Assembly: GCA_902801625.1 (NCBI GenBank) | Contig: CADCJI010000003.1 | Span: 1-64,000 of the forward strand | Source: an uncultured Bacteroidia bacterium | GTDB lineage: Bacteria > Bacteroidota > Bacteroidia > Bacteroidales > F082 | Length of the DNA stretch: 64,000 nt | Direction of reading: 5' to 3' | In this document: one piece after another, positions 16,583 through 23,781 of the stretch | Position numbering within the stretch: the first letter of the stretch is position 1 | How the letters are laid out: every line of letters begins with the position of its first letter | Translations under genes and position numbers: made by a program | Notes under the pieces: model-generated | Seen by the model: the letters and a program-made list of their open reading frames with translations, nothing else | What the model was told of the DNA's origin: nothing | Databases searched by the model: none

Positions 16583-17505
16583 AGGTCTAACACTTTTGAA
16601 TCGAGACTTGAGATTGTAGTAAACTGTGCCTCTTTGCCCTCATTGCGGGCTTGACCCGCAATCTCCCAAGCGTTAGGGCTTCGTCTCCGCGCTTGGGAGA
16701 TGGCGGATGTTCCTCCGCCATGAGGGCATAGGGTATGAGTGTCGTTGTACCCAGTGGTTTGTCTCGAACTGATTACCGATTTCACTTGTTCAATCATCTC
16801 TAGCGTCTCCTCTTCCGTAGCGCAGTTGAGGTAATACAATTTGCCATCCGAGGTGCGCACTTCGAGGAGCGGACCGCCATCAACGCAGACAAACAATATG
16901 CATCTTTCGCCTCCTTTCTTGCGGAAATGCCCGATGCCAACATCATCGGTGGCAATGCCGTTAGTACGGATGGGAAAATCAGGCCAATCGGTCAACACAT
17001 TGACCTCGGTAATGTCGTTCATGGCAATCGAGGCACTATATCCGCCACCTTTGGCCGTGATGTAATCCTCCGACACTTCAACCGTAGCAGGTTTGGTGCC
17101 GACAAAAAAGAAGATGACCGTGGACAAAAGAATCACCGCGACCACGATAAGTGCAATTCGGCTTTTACGCCTCTCCTTCCTGCCCTCCTCACCCTGCATT
17201 CCTGCATCGTATCTCCGCGACAATAAAATGACGGCAATCACCATGGCAAAAATCACAGCCATCATCAGCGCAAAATGAACGCCTTCTGGAATATGCACCA
17301 AGGTGGACAAACCTCCCAAGAGAATTATTACCGCGCCACTGATGAGTAGCGCATTGCGCATAACGCGTTTTAAACCCTCAAGATCGACCTTGGACAAACG
17401 CTCCTTCGACATGGTGTTCACGCCCGAAATGAGCATTGGGAACTTATAGACCAACCAGCCTGTAAGAATCAAAATCACGCCCATTATTAAATCTGTCCAA
17501 AACAT
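16579..17505 (-). CDS. membrane protein with PH-like C-terminal domain, extended through a repeat
   Basis: 308 residues from the ATG at 17503-17505 (MFWTDLIMGVILILTG); the frame is open further up only because a palindromic repeat lies there. Four hydrophobic segments occupy residues 5-130, then a soluble domain about 160-257 (SEDYITAKGGGYSASIAMND ... EETLEMIEQVKSVI) resembles bacterial PH-like domains. Residues about 258-290 are encoded by a 92-bp cloverleaf repeat, so this stretch is probably a late in-frame insertion. The stop still overlaps the next start (ATGA). Partner of the similar gene at 17608-18759; both lie in the SPFH operon. Function unknown. Confidence 0.65.
   Translation of the reverse strand: MFWTDLIMGVILILTGWLVYKFPMLISGVNTMSKERLSKVDLEGLKRVMRNALLISGAVIILLGGLSTLVHIPEGVHFALMMAVIFAMVIAVILLSRRYDAGMQGEEGRKERRKSRIALIVVAVILLSTVIFFFVGTKPATVEVSEDYITAKGGGYSASIAMNDITEVNVLTDWPDFPIRTNGIATDDVGIGHFRKKGGERCILFVCVDGGPLLEVRTSDGKLYYLNCATEEETLEMIEQVKSVISSRQTTGYNDTHTLCPHGGGTSAISQARRRSPNAWEIAGQARNEGKEAQFTTISSLDSKVLDL
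16636..16727 (-). repeat. 92-bp three-armed palindromic repeat, copy 1
   Basis: Outer stem GCCCTCAT/ATGAGGGC encloses three hairpins: TGCGGG-CTTGA-CCCGCA type (16644-16660), ATCTCCCAAGC/GCTTGGGAGAT (16661-16701) and GGCGGA/TCCGCC (16702-16719). A second copy of the same length lies at 49112-49203 in the other orientation. The middle arm differs between copies by paired changes that keep the stem. This copy lies within the coding region of the PH-like protein. Confidence 0.9.
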
Positions 17506-17524
17506 AGTTCTTAAGTTTTTGAAT

Positions 17525-17595
17525 GGGGCCTTCGACAGGCTCAGGCATCCTTTACTTCCGCAAAAAGCCAAGGCCCCTGAGCCCGTTGAAGAGCC
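17525..17595. repeat. palindromic repeat of the 'CCTGAGCCTGTCGAAGG' family, copy 1
   Basis: GGCCTTCGACAGGCTCAGG and, after about 30 bases, CCCCTGAGCCCGTTGAAGAGCC form an imperfect hairpin between the two PH-like genes. Same family as the inserts in murD and murL. Confidence 0.8.
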
Positions 17596-17607
17596 ACATT
17601 CCAATAG

Positions 17608-18759
17608 CTAACTTTTTATTTTGTCTCCAATTTTATATTTCAATTCTTCGATTAATTGCTCGGTCTCCGCAGCCGTTTTCCGGTTAACGAGAATCAAGCC
17701 TGAATCAGTGTACATCATCAAGTAAGGGGCCTCTTTCCTCAACACGAAAAAATTTGCTTTAGGACCGTTTTCCAAACGATACTCGCCTCTCTTGCCACGG
17801 AACAAATTGTGACCATATATGCAATACGATGTCTCAGGCAATTCATTCACAACAAACACGGAATCAATGCTTTGATAAGGAATCGTTATGTCATAGTTTC
17901 CTTCTATGGAAAGTTTATCGGGAAGCACTTCCACTTTGCTGCCTTGGGAAGCCCAAATGTGATAACCGATGCCCAAAGACAACAACACTGCCAAGATTAC
18001 AAAGACCCATTTAGAGAAATCGCCAGTATAACGCCATCCGACAATGAACAGCGCTAAGAATAATGCCACATTAATAGTCAGTATCATAGGGGGGTCAACT
18101 AAATTTCCTAACCAATTAAACAACACCAAAGAGACTCCAAAAGACAGGTAAAAGAATATCAAACATTTTTGCATCCCCTTCTCATAATCAACGCCCTTTT
18201 GTTCTTTCATTACTTTTTGCATAAATTTGTCTCTCTCTGGATGCCGTTTCACCCGAATGGCGAGCCAAACAAAGCCAGAAACTATGAGAAGCGAAACAAC
18301 AAAAAACACAATCTTTTCAAACATAATGGATTGTTTTAGAGTTCCATTCATAACAGCTTGTTTTAGAACTGATGTATACCAGTAATATTCAGCAAAGACG
18401 AACAAACCAACTGATAGTAGCAACACGGCCGCTAAAGCAATTCTGCTCCATCTTTTGTCTTGGCTCAAAATGTATTTCCACATCATAAACAACACCACCG
18501 AAATCGTCACCATAACAATGGAAATAAGTATCGCATCAATATGGCTCTGCCATTGTGGAATGCTTATTGCCCCTGCAGACACGAGCATCATAATGCCTAA
18601 AAGCAACAATAGGATAAAGCCAAACTTTTGTCGTTCAGGCGGTAGGATAGTTTCACTCACTCTGTCCTTCCATATGATGTCGGGACGAATCTTTGCGAAT
18701 ATGGCTATGCCGATGAACGCAATGCCTATAATTAATAAGATAGTTAAAGCGATATCCAT
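17608..18759 (-). CDS. membrane protein with PH-like C-terminal domain
   Basis: 383 residues. Eight or so hydrophobic segments (first at 2-22, IALTILLIIGIAFIGIAIFA) are followed by a soluble C-terminal domain of about 100 residues (LSIEGNYDITIPYQSIDSVF ... LVNRKTAAETEQLIEELKYK). That domain has the same layout as the end of the product of 16579-17505, including the closing E-E/T-x-x-x-I-E-x-K helix, so the pair are paralogues with different numbers of helices. Bacterial PH-like domains of this type are found in many membrane proteins without known role. Neighbours: SPFH gene upstream, CPBP protease downstream. Confidence 0.65.
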   Translation of the reverse strand: MDIALTILLIIGIAFIGIAIFAKIRPDIIWKDRVSETILPPERQKFGFILLLLLGIMMLVSAGAISIPQWQSHIDAILISIVMVTISVVLFMMWKYILSQDKRWSRIALAAVLLLSVGLFVFAEYYWYTSVLKQAVMNGTLKQSIMFEKIVFFVVSLLIVSGFVWLAIRVKRHPERDKFMQKVMKEQKGVDYEKGMQKCLIFFYLSFGVSLVLFNWLGNLVDPPMILTINVALFLALFIVGWRYTGDFSKWVFVILAVLLSLGIGYHIWASQGSKVEVLPDKLSIEGNYDITIPYQSIDSVFVVNELPETSYCIYGHNLFRGKRGEYRLENGPKANFFVLRKEAPYLMMYTDSGLILVNRKTAAETEQLIEELKYKIGDKIKS

Positions 18760-18798
18760 TTGATTCTGTTTTTTTGTTGTTATTGATGTCTTTTGCCG

Positions 18799-18888
18799 CG
18801 CTTTGCGTCATTGCGAGGAGGAACGGCGAAGCAATCCAGGATGCCTGTTTTCTGGATTGCTTCGCTTCGCTCGCAATGACGCGAAGCG
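18799..18888. repeat. palindromic repeat 'GTCATTGCGAGG...CCTCGCAATGAC', copy 1
   Basis: Arms CGCTTTGCGTCATTGCGAGG and TCGCAATGACGCGAAGCG enclose GAAGCAATCCAG/CTGGATTGCTTC. Related copies lie at 40534-40625 and 47764-47855. It separates the SPFH gene from the membrane protein downstream. Confidence 0.9.
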
Positions 18889-18899
18889 GTAGTCCGTTT

Positions 18900-19844
18900 T
18901 TAATATAAGCTACCTGTATTCACTACCGGCTGTGCCGACTCGTCGGCGCAGAGCACCACCATCAGGTTGCTCACCATGGAGGCTTTGCGTTCCTCATCGA
19001 GTTCAACCACGCCTTCGTCCTTCAGCTTGTCCAAAGCCATCTTGACCATCGACACGGCGCCTTCCACAATCTTCTCACGAGCCGAGATGATGGCGGCAGC
19101 CTGCTGACGGCGCAGCATCACGGCGGCAATCTCTGGCGAATAAGCCAAATAGTTGATGCGTGCTTCAAGCACTTCCAGACCCGACATGGCCAAACGCTCG
19201 TTCAGTTTTGCCAGCAACACATCGTTGATTTCCTTGCCGCCGGCACGAAGGGTCAGTTCATCCTTTTCGGCCTCGTTTTCATCGTAGGCGTACATACCCG
19301 CCACCTCACGCAAGGCGGCATCACTCTGCACCTTGATGAAACTCTCAAAGGCCTTCATGCGGTTGGAGACCGACACCGTAGCAGTGCTACCTGCCGCACC
19401 GCCTGCCATAGTCTGCGAGTCGATTTCGAACATGGCCTTGTAGGTGTCCTTCAGTTTCCAGACCAAGATTTGGCCAATCATAATCGGGTTACCCGTCTTG
19501 TCGTTCACCTTGATGTTGTCAGGGTTGAGGTTACGGGCACGCAACGAAACCTTTTTGGAAGTCATGAAGGGATTGACCCAGTGGAAACCCGTCTTAGTGA
19601 AGGTGCCTTTGTACTTGCCGAAGAACAGCATCACCATGGCCTCGTTAGGTTCCAACTTACGGAAGCCAATGGGCCAAATGCAGGCCAGCAAAAATCCGAT
19701 GACGGAGAGGAATGGCGTTGAAAAAACACCCAATGCAAATGCGACAATACCCCAAATGCTCAGGGCAATGATAGCGAGTTCAATAAACAACGCGACGAAA
19801 CCGTTCATCGCGAAACCTTTGAATTCAAATTCTTTTGTTTCCAT
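18900..19844 (-). CDS. SPFH-domain membrane protein
   Basis: 314 residues. Two adjacent hydrophobic stretches (about 13-60) anchor the protein; the SPFH (stomatin/prohibitin) domain follows at about 60-220 (LEPNEAMVMLFFGKYKGTFT, GFHWVNPF, RARNLNPDNIKVNDKTGNPI, GLEVLEARINYLAYSPEIAA). A helical region rich in Ala, Arg and Gln (MLRRQQAAAIISAREKIVEG) is the usual oligomerisation segment. Such proteins form rings or scaffolds in the inner membrane and often partner with membrane proteases. The downstream CPBP protease and RHH regulator in the same direction fit that picture. First gene of the operon, with its own -7 box. Confidence 0.9.
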   Translation of the reverse strand: METKEFEFKGFAMNGFVALFIELAIIALSIWGIVAFALGVFSTPFLSVIGFLLACIWPIGFRKLEPNEAMVMLFFGKYKGTFTKTGFHWVNPFMTSKKVSLRARNLNPDNIKVNDKTGNPIMIGQILVWKLKDTYKAMFEIDSQTMAGGAAGSTATVSVSNRMKAFESFIKVQSDAALREVAGMYAYDENEAEKDELTLRAGGKEINDVLLAKLNERLAMSGLEVLEARINYLAYSPEIAAVMLRRQQAAAIISAREKIVEGAVSMVKMALDKLKDEGVVELDEERKASMVSNLMVVLCADESAQPVVNTGSLY

Positions 19845-19889
19845 AGTTTTATAGTTTTATGATATTATTTTGATATTATTTTGATGTGG

Positions 19890-19897
19890 CAAAAATA
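19890..19897 (-). promoter_or_regulatory. -7 box of SPFH operon
   Basis: TATTTTTG on the minus strand, 45 bp before the start codon. Between them lies a direct repeat, TGATATTATTT twice (about 19858-19881), in the leader. Confidence 0.6.
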
Positions 19898-19961
19898 CAA
19901 TAATTTTGGAACATGCAAGAAAAAATTGAACTTTTTTTGAAAATTTTTCCTTTTTATGCAT

Positions 19962-19969
19962 TATTTTTG
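19962..19969 (+). promoter_or_regulatory. -7 box of M48 protease gene
   Basis: TATTTTTG 38 bp before the start, with TTTG at 19936-19939 about 22 bp upstream as a possible -33 element. Confidence 0.6.
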
Positions 19970-20007
19970 CGGTGACAAAACGGATAACAATCAAAAACTT
20001 ATTCAAT

Positions 20008-20934
20008 ATGAAGAAATTAGCATTACTTGGAGCTTTGGCCGTCATGATGATGACCAGTTGCTCAACCTTGAAAATCGTGGACCAAAACTCCGCCATCAAC
20101 GCTGGGACTGCCGCCGTGCAAGCCTTGACCATCAGTGACGCACAAGTCAAGCAGCTGTGCAGCCAATACATGGTGGAATCCGATGGGCAAAACACCATCT
20201 TGCCTGCCGACAACAGCTACACGCAGCGCCTAAGCCGCATCATGTCGCGTTTCCACAACATCAGCAATTTGGACTTGAACTACAAGGTGTATCAATCCAA
20301 CACGGTCAACGCCTTCGCCAGCGGCGACGGTAGCGTACGCGTCTATACTGGCTTGATGGATGTAATGAATGACGACGAGGTGTTTGCTGTCATCGGTCAC
20401 GAATTGGGGCATCTTATTAATAAGGATGTACGCGACGCTTATCGTGCCGCCTATCTCGTGGTAGCCGCCCGTTACGGTATCGCTGCCGTCAACACCACGG
20501 CTGGTGCCCTATCGACGGGTTTCCTCGGCGACATCGGTCAACAGCTGGCCCAAAACGCCTACTCGCGCCGCCAAGAGACCCAAGCCGACGAGACCGCCTT
20601 CCAGTTCTGCGTCCAAAATGGTGTGGATCCTTACGCCATGTATCACGCTCTGAATGTGCTGACCCAACTTAGCGGAGAGAGCGGACAACAGAGTAAACTG
20701 GCTGAATTGCTCTCCACCCACCCCAACACCTCCAAGCGTGCCGCCCACATCAAAGACATGTGCGAATCAGCGGGTTACAAGATGAGCACAAAGAGCAACA
20801 ACAATTCATCAAATCCCAAGGGGTCTTCCACCAAGCCCAGTGTCACCAAGCCTAAGAAAAACAGCAACAACAGCGGCAACAATGACAATGGCTCAACGGG
20901 AGCGGGGAAGAAACCAACCATTAAAAAGAACTAA
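20008..20934 (+). CDS. M48-family lipoprotein metalloprotease
   Basis: 308 residues from the ATG at 20008, chosen because it opens a lipoprotein signal (MKKLALLGALAVMMMTSC). The zinc motif HELGH is at residues 131-135 with the third ligand expected in the QETQADETAFQF region (Glu/Asp downstream), as in M48 proteases such as BepA/LoiP that act on periplasmic or outer-membrane proteins. The final 55 residues are a low-complexity tail of Ser, Asn, Lys and Gly. A strong terminator follows directly. Monocistronic, with a promoter divergent from the SPFH operon. Confidence 0.9.
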   Translation: MKKLALLGALAVMMMTSCSTLKIVDQNSAINAGTAAVQALTISDAQVKQLCSQYMVESDGQNTILPADNSYTQRLSRIMSRFHNISNLDLNYKVYQSNTVNAFASGDGSVRVYTGLMDVMNDDEVFAVIGHELGHLINKDVRDAYRAAYLVVAARYGIAAVNTTAGALSTGFLGDIGQQLAQNAYSRRQETQADETAFQFCVQNGVDPYAMYHALNVLTQLSGESGQQSKLAELLSTHPNTSKRAAHIKDMCESAGYKMSTKSNNNSSNPKGSSTKPSVTKPKKNSNNSGNNDNGSTGAGKKPTIKKN

Positions 20935-20936
20935 TC

Positions 20937-20964
20937 GAAAAGCCGAGTTCGCTCGGCTTTTTTT
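20937..20964 (+). terminator. terminator after M48 gene
   Basis: AGCCGAG-TTCG-CTCGGCT followed by TTTTTTT: a 7-bp GC-rich stem with a tetraloop and a U tract. It also touches the stop codon of the convergent murD. Confidence 0.9.
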
Positions 20965-22333
20965 ATGCAATTTTGAAACCTTCAGCTAAGGCCTTGAATT
21001 TACGCCCACGCTCCTCAAAGTTCTTGTATTGGTCGTAACTGGATGCAGCGGGCGAAAGCAGGCAGACATCGCCAGGCTTGGCGTGGGTAGCGAGGTAAGT
21101 GAAAGCTTCTTCCATGGAGGCATAATAATATAAGGTCGGCCCTTCGACCCTTCGAGTGGCCTCAGGGACCGCGGGCTCAGGGACCTTAGCTTTTTGAGTC
21201 GGCCCTTCGACGGGCTCAGGGACCTCTGTGTTGCAGGTCGTTGAGCCTGTCGAAATGCCGTCTAACAAGGTCATCATCCTCTCCCCTGCTTTTCCAGTAA
21301 ACAAAAGGTGTGGCACAGGATGTTCTTTCAGATAGTCCGCCAAGGGCTGGTAGTCGATACCACGGTCGAAACCACCGAGGAGCAGAAAGTCGACGCGTCC
21401 CAAAGCCTGACATGCCGAAATGGCCGCTTGTGGAATGGTGGAGATGCTGTCGTTGACGAAGGTCACGCCACCGAAGGTACCGACTGGCTCCAAACGATGT
21501 TCCAAGGGCTTGAAAGTATAGAGATAAGGCACAAGCTCATGGACATCCACGCCATAGGCATAACACGCCAACAGAGCCGCTTTGACATTCAATAGGTTAT
21601 GCTCCCCAAGCAGCGGCAAGGCCGTGCGGTCGACCAAATCATCGATGTCAAACAAGGAGAACACGATGTTGTTGACAAAAAGCCTCCACGCCTCCTCCAT
21701 CAAAGTCTCATGGATGACGGCCGTATCGTCCTCGCCCATATAGCGCATGATGTTGAGTTTGGCCCCCGCATAGCGTTGCATAGTCCCAAAATGGTCGAGA
21801 TGTTCCTCAAAGATGTTGAGCAACACGCCCACTCGAGGACTGTTGTGCACATATTCCAACTGATGCGCCGAAAGTTCATACACTACGATGGAATCAGGCT
21901 TGATGTCTTCCATCACATCGAAACAAGGTATGCCAATGTTGCCCGTGAGGATGGCATCGCGACCAGAGGATTTCAGCAGATGATAGATGAGGCTTGTTGT
22001 GGTGCTTTTGCCTTTGGTACCCGTGATGCCTATGGTCTGCGCATGAAACTGGCTGAGAAACAAGTCGGTTTGAGAGGTAATCTCTACCCCTTTCGTGTCA
22101 AAGTCCTTCAAGGAAATGCCCGGTGTTTTGATGACGATGTCGAAGTCGTACATGGCCTCAAGATAGCCTGTGCCAAAAAATTGCACAGCCTCCATTTGGT
22201 TCTTGTCGGCCACTGCAACAACTGCTTCCGGAAGGTATTTGTTCAGAAAGCGCAAGGTCGACTTTCCCTCGCGTCCAAAACCAAGGATGAGGATGCGCTT
22301 GCCGCGCAATCGATTCAGTATCAAGTCAAACAT
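20963..22333 (-). CDS. murD: UDP-MurNAc-L-alanine:glutamate ligase (MurD type) with repeat insertion
   Basis: 456 residues. A Rossmann-type N-terminal domain (RILILGFGREGKST, 13-26), the ATP loop GTKGKST at 105-111, NIFEEHLDHF in the central domain and the C-terminal ligase domain ending SPAASSYDQYKNFEERGRKF identify a Mur ligase of MurD type, which adds glutamate to UDP-MurNAc-L-Ala in the cytosol. Residues about 358-400 (around GISTGSTTCNTEVPEPVEGP) are encoded by a palindromic repeat inserted in frame in the C-terminal domain. It overlaps murL by 8 bp. Pairing with MurL suggests the MurD2 variety, which uses L-Glu, so that MurL then epimerises it; this is inferred from context. Confidence 0.9.
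   Translation of the reverse strand: MFDLILNRLRGKRILILGFGREGKSTLRFLNKYLPEAVVAVADKNQMEAVQFFGTGYLEAMYDFDIVIKTPGISLKDFDTKGVEITSQTDLFLSQFHAQTIGITGTKGKSTTTSLIYHLLKSSGRDAILTGNIGIPCFDVMEDIKPDSIVVYELSAHQLEYVHNSPRVGVLLNIFEEHLDHFGTMQRYAGAKLNIMRYMGEDDTAVIHETLMEEAWRLFVNNIVFSLFDIDDLVDRTALPLLGEHNLLNVKAALLACYAYGVDVHELVPYLYTFKPLEHRLEPVGTFGGVTFVNDSISTIPQAAISACQALGRVDFLLLGGFDRGIDYQPLADYLKEHPVPHLLFTGKAGERMMTLLDGISTGSTTCNTEVPEPVEGPTQKAKVPEPAVPEATRRVEGPTLYYYASMEEAFTYLATHAKPGDVCLLSPAASSYDQYKNFEERGRKFKALAEGFKIA
21136..21260. repeat. palindromic repeat inside murD ('VPEPVEGPT' family)
   Basis: TCGGCCCTTCGACGGGCTCA at 21199 on and GTTGAGCCTGTCGAAATGCC at 21240 on form a hairpin; a second, degraded half unit (21136-21185) follows. 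Read in the murD frame it gives GISTGS, a short loop and VPEPVEGPT. Confidence 0.9.
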
Positions 22334-23708
22334 ATAAGCGGGATTTCAAGATTTGCTCAAATTTTGGGGGCAGGAAATGGTGGGTATTGAAACGGGATAG
22401 TATTTCTTCTACGGTCGGCCCTTCGACAGGCTCAGGGACCTTAGCAGCAGCGGTCATTGAGCCTGTCGAAATGCCCGCGTCCTTCAAACATGCTCTGACC
22501 TCTTCCACGGTGCCAACACACTCGAAAGGTTTCACAGCTGCGGTGCCGTTCAGCTCTTCCAGAATGGGTCGCAGGCTCTCGTCGGCCATCAGATCCTTGC
22601 CGAAAATGGCCGTCAACTTCTCCCTTGAAAGGAAGGGCGAGAGGATAATCCATGTGAACAGACACTTGGGACATTTGCCGCACCACGAGTCGGTCTTACT
22701 TCCCGCATTGCAACTGCGGAACACGGAATGATAGGCCTCGCATTGTGAGAACAACTTTGCAATCTGCAACTCACTCAATGGACGCAAGAAGCTGAAATAC
22801 TGTACTTCATCATTTATGTTCTCAGCCACATAGTTTCTGAAGTCACTCTCAAACTCAATGGATTTACTGTACTGATGGTTGATGTTCGTCCCAGGAACAG
22901 TGCTTTCGTTTGCGCTGTTCTCATTCGACAAAGCAATGTACATTGAACGGCTGCCGAAAGCCACCAAAATGCTGATAAAAGCCAGCAAAGCTGAAAAAGG
23001 CGTATGGCCGTTCAGATAGCCTTCCGCATTGAGTTTCAGCATGGTCGGGTCGAGGGTGCGGTTGATGATGATGAACTCGTTTTCTTTGTAACCTGCTGTC
23101 TTCACGCAGTTCAAGGTCGCGCCACGAGGATTCACGATCAATGGAATGACGGGCATTTCATTGCGCAAACACTCGAGCGTGACAACAGAATCCTTGCCGC
23201 CTCCGATGGGAACTAAAGTGCGTTCTTCAAATTGCACGCAGCTGCCCATGTCATTCCAACGGAGGCCGTGCGAGGGCATGGAATCTATGGGCAGCGTCAC
23301 AATTTCCATCAAATCCGCTTCCGAAACCGTAATGCTATTCAAATACAAAAACTCACCCAATCCATTGTAATACAATTTCTTCCAAAACGCTTTCTGCGAC
23401 TCGGTCAAGGCAAAAGGCTTCACCATAACCTTTTTCGGGCAAGCGATTTTCCAATAACTCACCAACTCGGTCATGCCGATTTGGAAAGCCAAAGTCTGCA
23501 ATTGCGCTTCGGGGATGCTGTCCCAGTCGAAGAAGGATCTTGCAGGGATTTCCAAGGTCGGACGGAAATGGTAGCGCTCGTCCAAGTTGAAGTCGAAAGC
23601 CAAGGACAGAGCGCCATTCTCTCGTTTCACCGTCTGCCTTTCGAAAGTAAATGTCGAAAATTCCCTTCGCAGGGCGTCGAATTTGGATTGATTGTCGGTT
23701 CGTTTCAA
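22326..23708 (-). CDS. murL: UDP-MurNAc-L-Ala-L-Glu epimerase (MurL type) with repeat insertion
   Basis: About 460 residues. The core holds a PP-loop-like motif VPIGGGKDSVVTLE, FSALLAFISILVAFG, LSNENSANESTVPGTNINHQ and a Cys cluster WCGKCPKCLFTW, the pattern I know from MurL, which turns the L-Glu of UDP-MurNAc-L-Ala-L-Glu into D-Glu using ATP. The neighbour murD, overlapping by 8 bp, is its known partner type. The frame opens at a TTG at 23732, but that codon lies inside a TAATTTTG promoter box (23730-23737), so I use the next TTG at 23706-23708. Residues about 412-432 come from an in-frame palindromic repeat (GISTGS..VPEPVEGPT) near the C-terminus. Confidence 0.8.
   Translation of the reverse strand: MKRTDNQSKFDALRREFSTFTFERQTVKRENGALSLAFDFNLDERYHFRPTLEIPARSFFDWDSIPEAQLQTLAFQIGMTELVSYWKIACPKKVMVKPFALTESQKAFWKKLYYNGLGEFLYLNSITVSEADLMEIVTLPIDSMPSHGLRWNDMGSCVQFEERTLVPIGGGKDSVVTLECLRNEMPVIPLIVNPRGATLNCVKTAGYKENEFIIINRTLDPTMLKLNAEGYLNGHTPFSALLAFISILVAFGSRSMYIALSNENSANESTVPGTNINHQYSKSIEFESDFRNYVAENINDEVQYFSFLRPLSELQIAKLFSQCEAYHSVFRSCNAGSKTDSWCGKCPKCLFTWIILSPFLSREKLTAIFGKDLMADESLRPILEELNGTAAVKPFECVGTVEEVRACLKDAGISTGSMTAAAKVPEPVEGPTVEEILSRFNTHHFLPPKFEQILKSRLYV
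22414..22475. repeat. palindromic repeat inside murL ('VPEPVEGPT' family)
   Basis: GTCGGCCCTTCGACAGGCTC and CATTGAGCCTGTCGAAATGC, separated by a short loop, form a hairpin. Same frame and same encoded ends (GISTGS, VPEPVEGPT) as the murD copy 1.2 kb away. Confidence 0.9.
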
Positions 23709-23729
23709 GATAAACTGGATTTTATGCCA

Positions 23730-23737
23730 CAAAATTA
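23730..23737 (-). promoter_or_regulatory. -7 box of murL-murD
   Basis: TAATTTTG on the minus strand. Its last three bases are the TTG that opens the longest murL frame, so translation must start further in. Confidence 0.55.
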
Positions 23738-23769
23738 CGAATTATCACGCGAATATCACCCAAAAACCA

Positions 23770-23777
23770 TATTTTTG
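23770..23777 (+). promoter_or_regulatory. -7 box of yqgE gene, very close to the start codon
   Basis: TATTTTTG with only four bases between its last G and the ATG at 23782. With the usual spacing the transcript would begin at or next to the start codon, i.e. be leaderless. Confidence 0.55.
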
Positions 23778-23781
23778 CAGG

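Noticed and set aside
17506-17604. N-terminal extension of the PH-like membrane protein
   Set aside because: The extra 33 codons translate a palindromic repeat and precede the natural membrane-helix start at 17505.
18799-18888. CRISPR-like array or IS end
   Set aside because: Single palindromes of about 90 bp spaced tens of kilobases apart, with no regular spacers and no transposase gene nearby.
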